18,277 bases of DNA from Methanomassiliicoccaceae archaeon. GTDB taxonomy: Archaea; Thermoplasmatota; Thermoplasmata; Methanomassiliicoccales; Methanomethylophilaceae. The first letter of the stretch is position 1. The number at the start of each line of letters is the position of its first letter. The notes beneath the pieces are model-generated. The model did no database searches, was not told the origin of the DNA, and saw nothing but the letters and a program-made list of their open reading frames with translations. This document shows, in pieces, positions 14,401 to 18,277 of the stretch. The DNA lies in the NCBI GenBank assembly GCA_009784745.1, contig WQXR01000012.1, positions 1 to 18,277 on the forward strand, given 5' to 3'. A program made the translations under genes and the position numbers.

Positions 14401-14748
14401 ATGCGATGGATGCTCCGCGGCAAGATACACAGAGCGACGGTCACTCAGACGAGAGTGGATTATGAAGGCAGTATAACCGTGGACATAGGACTTTTGGAAA
14501 AAGCGGGAATTTGGGTAGGGGAGATGGTATACATCGCCAACGTCACCAACGGCAACCGCTTTGAAACGTATGCGATGGAAGGCGAGAGAGATTCCGGCAT
14601 CGTTGCACTGAACGGAGCGGCGGCACATCTGTGTAACGTCGGTGATAAAATAATCATCATGGGATACGAACTGACGGATGTTCCGATAAAGGCGAAAGCG
14701 GTGGCGGTTGACGATAATAACCGCGCCGTAAAAGAATTCTCATACTGA
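14401..14748 (+). CDS. panD: Aspartate 1-decarboxylase, pyruvoyl (bacterial) type
   Basis: PanD removes the alpha-carboxyl group of L-aspartate to make beta-alanine for pantothenate and coenzyme A. The proenzyme cuts itself at a Gly-Ser bond to form an N-terminal pyruvoyl group. The match to bacterial PanD is end to end: MLRGKIHRATVT at 4-15 with K8 and H10, Y21, the cleavage bond G23-S24 within DYEGSITVD, VTNGNRFETYA (substrate-binding Arg, Thr, Tyr), and LNGAAAHLCNVGDKIIIM. At 115 residues it is slightly shorter than the E. coli form (126). Most archaea instead use a PLP-dependent decarboxylase (MfnA/ADC type), so this gene probably came from bacteria. ATG 14401 fits the family N-terminus (MxxMLxGK). 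RNase HI follows after one base. Confidence 0.94.
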   Translation: MRWMLRGKIHRATVTQTRVDYEGSITVDIGLLEKAGIWVGEMVYIANVTNGNRFETYAMEGERDSGIVALNGAAAHLCNVGDKIIIMGYELTDVPIKAKAVAVDDNNRAVKEFSY

Positions 14749-14749
14749 C

Positions 14750-15163
14750 ATGTCACTGAAAATATATTCTGACGGCGGAGCAAGGGGAAATCCCGGTCAT
14801 TCTGCATTCGCTGTTGTTGTTCTCAAGAACGGAAAGAGGATACACGAACATTCTGAATATATCGGCGTGAATACGAACAACGTCGCTGAATACAGAGGAC
14901 TGATATATGCGGCAGGATATGCGATCGATTCTGACGAAGATGAAGTAGAATTCATAATGGATTCGAAATTGGTCATAGAGCAGATGAAAGGCTCGTACAA
15001 AGTGAAAGCAAAGAATCTGATATCATTACACAATGATGCGAAGGCATTGACATCAAATATACCCAGTGTAAGATTTACGCATGTGAAACGTTCGGATGAG
15101 ATGATAACGATCGCTGATGCTTTACTGAATGAAAGAATGGACGAACATTCAAGAACGTCCTGA
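14750..15163 (+). CDS. rnhA: Ribonuclease HI
   Basis: This 137-residue type 1 RNase H would cut the RNA strand of RNA-DNA hybrids left by replication or R-loops. The fold is complete: D8 in YSDGGARGNPG, E47 in NNVAEYRGL, D71 in FIMDSKLVIEQM and D123 in IADALLNE form the metal-binding set. The basic handle of the E. coli enzyme is absent, giving a compact form as in many archaea. The closing VKRSDEMITIADALLN replaces the usual H-x-G-x-x-x-N-x-x-A-D stretch. It begins one base after the panD stop, so it is probably co-transcribed by convenience rather than function, and converges on hisS with eight bases between the stops. Confidence 0.92.
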   Translation: MSLKIYSDGGARGNPGHSAFAVVVLKNGKRIHEHSEYIGVNTNNVAEYRGLIYAAGYAIDSDEDEVEFIMDSKLVIEQMKGSYKVKAKNLISLHNDAKALTSNIPSVRFTHVKRSDEMITIADALLNERMDEHSRTS

Positions 15164-15171
15164 CGGGAATA

Positions 15172-16416
15172 TCATTTAAGCGACCTTACAAGATCGCTTA
15201 TCTTTACCATCTTCTGGTCGCCGGTACTCATATCACGGACGGTAACGGAATTCTCATTCAATTCGTTCTTTCCTACGATGACAGCATATTTTGCTTTGAC
15301 CTCTGACGCCTGTTTCATCGCTTTGGCCATTTTTCTTCTCATTATATCTATATCAGCAATTATCTCATTGCTTCGAAGCATTGACACGATTTTCGCTGCG
15401 TCAGGTCTTACATCATCTGAGACAGGAACAACATAAACGTCAACGCCTTTGTTCTCAAATTTTCCGCCTTCTTTTTCCAATGCCAGTAATATGCGATCAA
15501 AACCAATTGCGAATCCGGTGGAAAATACCTTCTCACCGCCGAATAATTCTGACAACGAATAAGAACCGCCTCCGCATATCTGCTTCTCCGCGCCCAATGA
15601 CGGTGCTTCCGCTTCGAATACTATCCCCGTATAATAATCAAGACCTCTCACAACGCCCAGATCTATCTCCACATCGTTAACGTCCATTACCGCCAGTATA
15701 TCGATGAGTTCTTTCAGATACGCGGCCGCTTCGTCGGAAATGAGATCCAATACTTCTTTACCGCCGACCGTTTCAGTTATTTTGAATATGTTGTCGATGA
15801 CGTCATCATCGACATTCATATCGATCAGCAAAGGTCTCGCCTCATCGTACAGCTTTTTGTCAAGTTTTTGGAGTATCTCCGGCATCCTGTCCTTTGCGAT
15901 GCCCGCATTATTCAGCAGATCCCGGAGAACGCCGATGTGGCCTATCCGTATCTTATATTCTTTCAATCCTAACGCCCTTATCATGGATGCGGCCAAGGCT
16001 ATCGCTTCAGCATCCGTTTCTGCGTTCGCATTGCCGATAAGTTCTGCGCCGAATTGGAAGAACTCGCGGTAACGGCCGCTCTGCGGCCGTTCATATCTGA
16101 AACATTGGCCGTAGTAGAACAATTTCAAAGGACGCGGTTCGTTGCTCATGCTGTTGACGAACATCCTCATCACAGGAGCGGTAAGTTCCGGACGTAAAGC
16201 AATATCACGGTCGCCTTTGTCCTTGAATGCGTATATCTCATTCAGGATGTTCGGACCGGATCTCGTTGTGAAGAGTTCCGTTTCTTCAAAAATGGGCGTA
16301 GATATCTCTCTGAAACCGAATGTTACCGCGGTCTTTCTCAGAATGCTTTCGTAATATCTTCTTCTTTCCATCTCGTCAGGAAGAAAATCTCTCGTACCGC
16401 GCGGACATTGGATCAT
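15172..16416 (-). CDS. hisS: Histidine--tRNA ligase
   Basis: HisRS charges tRNA-His. The 414-residue class II synthetase shows PRGTRDFLPDEM at 5-16, RPELTAP at 75-81, motif 2 at 106-121 (FRYERPQSGRYREFF), the histidine-binding RGLDYYTG at 257-264, motif 3 as GFAIGFDRIL at 301-310, and a C-terminal anticodon-binding domain from about 325 (DVYVVPVSDD onward). Cys281-GGGSYSLSELFGG matches the family. ATG 16416 has no ribosome site, and a TATA-like element lies 22-30 bases upstream, so the message is probably leaderless. The gene follows the DRG gene on the same strand but likely has its own promoter. Confidence 0.96.
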   Translation of the reverse strand: MIQCPRGTRDFLPDEMERRRYYESILRKTAVTFGFREISTPIFEETELFTTRSGPNILNEIYAFKDKGDRDIALRPELTAPVMRMFVNSMSNEPRPLKLFYYGQCFRYERPQSGRYREFFQFGAELIGNANAETDAEAIALAASMIRALGLKEYKIRIGHIGVLRDLLNNAGIAKDRMPEILQKLDKKLYDEARPLLIDMNVDDDVIDNIFKITETVGGKEVLDLISDEAAAYLKELIDILAVMDVNDVEIDLGVVRGLDYYTGIVFEAEAPSLGAEKQICGGGSYSLSELFGGEKVFSTGFAIGFDRILLALEKEGGKFENKGVDVYVVPVSDDVRPDAAKIVSMLRSNEIIADIDIMRRKMAKAMKQASEVKAKYAVIVGKNELNENSVTVRDMSTGDQKMVKISDLVRSLK

Positions 16417-16437
16417 GATGCTGCTGAATACAAGAAC

Positions 16438-16446
16438 AAAAATAAA
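16438..16446 (-). promoter_or_regulatory. hisS promoter element
   Basis: TTTATTTTT on the minus strand is 22-30 bases before the hisS ATG, which is the distance expected for transcription starting at the start codon itself. Confidence 0.5.
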
Positions 16447-16466
16447 TCTGTTGCCCCGTTCTTATG

Positions 16467-16472
16467 AAAAAA
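16467..16472 (-). terminator. T-run ending the DRG gene
   Basis: Six T on the minus strand begin three bases after the DRG stop codon and lie about 50 bases before hisS. This fits a simple archaeal U-tract terminator. Confidence 0.5.
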
Positions 16473-16475
16473 TGA

Positions 16476-17576
16476 TCATCTGCGGACGATTATCGTAACA
16501 ACGTCACCATCACGGACAACATGATCTATCCCCACAGTTTGACCTGGAAATTTTGCGCTGTCGCCCCATACCATGGCGTACCTGAAGTTCGGACGGAATG
16601 TTCTGTGAATTTGTTCACATACGTCGCCTATCGTACTGTCATGTTTCACAATTAAGGGAACATCCATGTCCGCCTCCTGACCTTGCGGTTTCAGGAATAC
16701 GCGTATCATACCGATGGTGTCGAACAATGCTTGTTTCAGATCCTCGATACCATAACCGGTGGCTGCGGAGACGTTAACTTTTCTCATATCCGGAAGATGT
16801 TTCTCCACCGCCTTCATTTTCTCTTCGTCGGCAAGGTCTATCTTGTTGACGGCGACTATCGCATCAATATACACCCGATTACCGGCAAGAACGTCCAGCA
16901 ACTGTTCTGCGTTGATATCTTCTCGTATGACGACGGTTGCGTTGACATGACCGTATGCAGATACCATCTCCGATGCCAGTGTCTCATCCATCTTCGTTAG
17001 CTTTATTGTAGGCCTTATAGATATTCCGCCGTAATCGGATGATGTTATGACAACATCCGGAGGCCTCTGATTTATCCTTATGGCCGCGTCCCACAATTCG
17101 TTCCCGAGTATTGATATATCGGGGTAGAAAACATCGGCAACGAACAATATCACATCCGCCGAACGTGCAGCGGCGATGACCTCTCTTCCTTTTCCTTTTC
17201 CCTTGGATGCGCCTTTTATAAGTCCGGGCATATCCAATATCTGAATTTTTGCGTGATTGTACTCGAGGACTCCGGGAATGACGTCCAACGTTGTGAAGTG
17301 ATACGCACCGGTAGCGGATTTGGCACCGGTGAGCTGATTCAGTAACGTAGATTTTCCGACGCTCGGAAAACCTACCAAAGCAACGGTCGCGTTCCCAGAT
17401 TTTTTGACGCTGTACCCTTTCCCGCCGCCTTTGGCCGATCGTCTCTTTTCCTGTTCGTTCATCAGGCGTGCGATCTTTGCTTTTATTTTACCGATATGAC
17501 CTTCCGTCGATTTGTTGTATTTGGTGTTAGATATCTCTTCTTCTAACTCCTTTATCTGTTCTTCGATGGTAGCCAA
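16476..17576 (-). CDS. DRG-family GTPase with TGS domain
   Basis: The DRG/Obg-HflX class of GTPases is found in all archaea and eukaryotes and is thought to act on ribosomes or translation. From the TTG start at 17576 the protein has 366 residues: an N-terminal coiled helix (1-48), G1 GFPSVGKS at 69-76, G2 around T95-T96, G3 DMPG at 115-118, the glycine-lysine loop KGASKGKGKGRE at 121-132, G4 NKID, G5 VSAATGYG, and a TGS domain from about residue 285 to the end. A longer frame reaches 17678, but its 34 extra residues resemble no DRG protein, and AAGGAGGTG sits seven bases before the TTG. The length then matches archaeal relatives. Confidence 0.95.
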   Translation of the reverse strand: MATIEEQIKELEEEISNTKYNKSTEGHIGKIKAKIARLMNEQEKRRSAKGGGKGYSVKKSGNATVALVGFPSVGKSTLLNQLTGAKSATGAYHFTTLDVIPGVLEYNHAKIQILDMPGLIKGASKGKGKGREVIAAARSADVILFVADVFYPDISILGNELWDAAIRINQRPPDVVITSSDYGGISIRPTIKLTKMDETLASEMVSAYGHVNATVVIREDINAEQLLDVLAGNRVYIDAIVAVNKIDLADEEKMKAVEKHLPDMRKVNVSAATGYGIEDLKQALFDTIGMIRVFLKPQGQEADMDVPLIVKHDSTIGDVCEQIHRTFRPNFRYAMVWGDSAKFPGQTVGIDHVVRDGDVVTIIVRR

Positions 17577-17583
17577 ACGTCCG

Positions 17584-17592
17584 CACCTCCTT
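17584..17592 (-). promoter_or_regulatory. Strong ribosome binding site that fixes the DRG start at TTG 17576
   Basis: AAGGAGGTG on the minus strand is near-perfectly complementary to the archaeal 16S tail and lies seven bases before the TTG. It overrides the upstream ATG at 17678. Confidence 0.85.
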
Positions 17593-17619
17593 CTGTCTGC
17601 AGAACACCATAAGAAGGAC

Positions 17620-17637
17620 GGTATTAACGTTTTATCC
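17620..17637. promoter_or_regulatory. Divergent promoter region of DRG and the zinc-ribbon membrane gene
   Basis: Two adjacent TATA-like elements occur: GTTAATACC read on the minus strand (17628-17620), about 48 bases before the DRG start, and GTTTTATCC on the plus strand (17629-17637), about 36 bases before ATG 17669. The plus-strand transcript would have a leader of about ten bases or less. Confidence 0.45.
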
Positions 17638-17668
17638 TCATTTTCGTGTTCCATGGGGCACTTTTTAT

Positions 17669-18277
17669 ATGACAACATCCATCGGCGCTTCGATGGACGA
17701 CTATCAGAAGACAGGATTTCAAAAGTTCAGAGAGACGGAGGCCGCACCTCTCGTAGGTATGGCATTGGCGCTTGCCATCTCATTATTACTGGTATGGGCA
17801 GGATTCTACCAAGGTATGCTGGACGGTCTGATAATTGCCGTCATATCGTATATGATATTAAGATGGTTCCGCGCGAAGGAAATTGACATAATGCTGTCGT
17901 ACGGCGCCATGTTATGGGCGTTCGTGACGTTATTCATGCTTTTGATGTCCGATAACGGTAACTTCTTCGAGTATCTGTACATAACCGGAGTGGTGATCGC
18001 ATTACCGTACATGCTGCTTTGCGTGATGATATGGTGGATGAGGAAGAATCTCGAAAAGACAAGAGAACGTCTGGAAAAGGAAGGCCGCCTGTATCCTCCT
18101 GGATACGGCAGATGCAAAAGATGCGGTACGATCGTTCTTCCAGGGGAAATATCATGCAGGAAATGCGGCGAATATATTGACGTTCCCGAGGAAATGAGAG
18201 TGAAGAAGATCAATTACTTCGAATGTTCGGAGTGCGGGCGCGAGGTTCCAGAGAACGTTGATGTGTGCCCGTACTGC
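17669..18277 (+). CDS. Four-helix membrane protein with two zinc ribbons (cut by window edge)
   Basis: An open frame runs from ATG 17669 through the right edge without a stop, giving 203 residues so far. Four hydrophobic helices are at about 26-46, 51-67, 73-93 and 101-124. A basic, charged stretch (about 125-140) follows, then two cysteine quartets in the cytoplasmic-type tail: C149/C152 with C163/C166 (RCKRCG, CRKCG) and C186/C189 with C200/C203 (ECSECG, CPYC). These are typical zinc-ribbon ligands. I do not recognise the family. Zinc ribbons on membrane proteins often bind partner proteins or nucleic acid; that is inference. No ribosome site precedes the ATG. Divergent from DRG, with 92 bases between the starts. 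Confidence 0.8.
   Translation, partial: MTTSIGASMDDYQKTGFQKFRETEAAPLVGMALALAISLLLVWAGFYQGMLDGLIIAVISYMILRWFRAKEIDIMLSYGAMLWAFVTLFMLLMSDNGNFFEYLYITGVVIALPYMLLCVMIWWMRKNLEKTRERLEKEGRLYPPGYGRCKRCGTIVLPGEISCRKCGEYIDVPEEMRVKKINYFECSECGREVPENVDVCPYC

Noticed and set aside
1..18277. CRISPR array, insertion sequence, integrase or attachment site next to tRNA-Asp
   Set aside because: No regularly spaced repeats, transposase or integrase frames, or duplicated tRNA 3' end were seen; the tRNA is flanked by ordinary genes.

Overview
The window is compact archaeal chromosome with a moderate GC content, close to one half by eye. Archaeal signs are TATA elements about 25-40 bases before several starts, Shine-Dalgarno sites of the GGAGGTGA type, an archaeal PyrB/PyrI pair, four-subunit pyruvate:ferredoxin oxidoreductase, a DRG-type GTPase with a TGS domain, and a tRNA with encoded CCA. 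Gene content and sequence style suggest Thermoplasmata, most likely Methanomassiliicoccales. That placement is an inference, because no methanogenesis or ribosomal RNA gene is present. I see 21 protein genes (one cut by the right edge) and one tRNA gene. There is no CRISPR array, transposon or prophage.

Layout: (1) 86-3029, plus strand, tightly packed: pyrB, pyrI, a UPF0200-type P-loop kinase-like gene, an 88-residue conserved-looking small gene and a DUF92 (VTE6-like) membrane protein. (2) 3209-4237, plus strand: a single gene for a bactofilin-like beta-solenoid protein with an X2/Ig-like C-terminal domain, with its own promoter and terminator. (3) 7232-4305, minus strand: porG-porD-porA-porB. 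(4) 7487-9781, plus strand: phosphoenolpyruvate synthase, diverging from por. (5) 10652-9783, minus strand: a CBS-CBS-ParB/SerK-like fusion. (6) 10754-11140, plus strand: a DUF1648 membrane protein. (7) 11209-11284: tRNA-Asp(GUC). (8) 14179-11291, minus strand: a FecBCD/BtuFCD-type ABC importer (binding protein, permease, ATPase). (9) 14401-15163, plus strand: a bacterial-type aspartate 1-decarboxylase (panD) and RNase HI. (10) 16416-15172, minus strand: hisS. (11) 17576-16476, minus strand: DRG GTPase. (12) 17669 to the right edge, plus strand: a four-helix membrane protein with two zinc ribbons. No gene-free stretch exceeds about 250 bases.

Functional links: por makes pyruvate from acetyl-CoA, reduced ferredoxin and CO2. 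The divergent ppsA turns pyruvate into PEP, so the por/ppsA block is the entry to gluconeogenesis in an autotroph or acetate assimilator. pyrBI commits carbamoyl phosphate and aspartate to pyrimidines. panD supplies beta-alanine for coenzyme A. The ABC importer probably takes up a cobalamin, siderophore or other metal chelate.

Most of the window is ordinary housekeeping. The parts most worth a second look are the solenoid/X2 protein, the bacterial-type PanD, the CBS-ParB/SerK fusion, two inverted repeats between the importer and panD, and the two TAG stop codons if the organism encodes pyrrolysine. I do not see a clear new multi-gene system.
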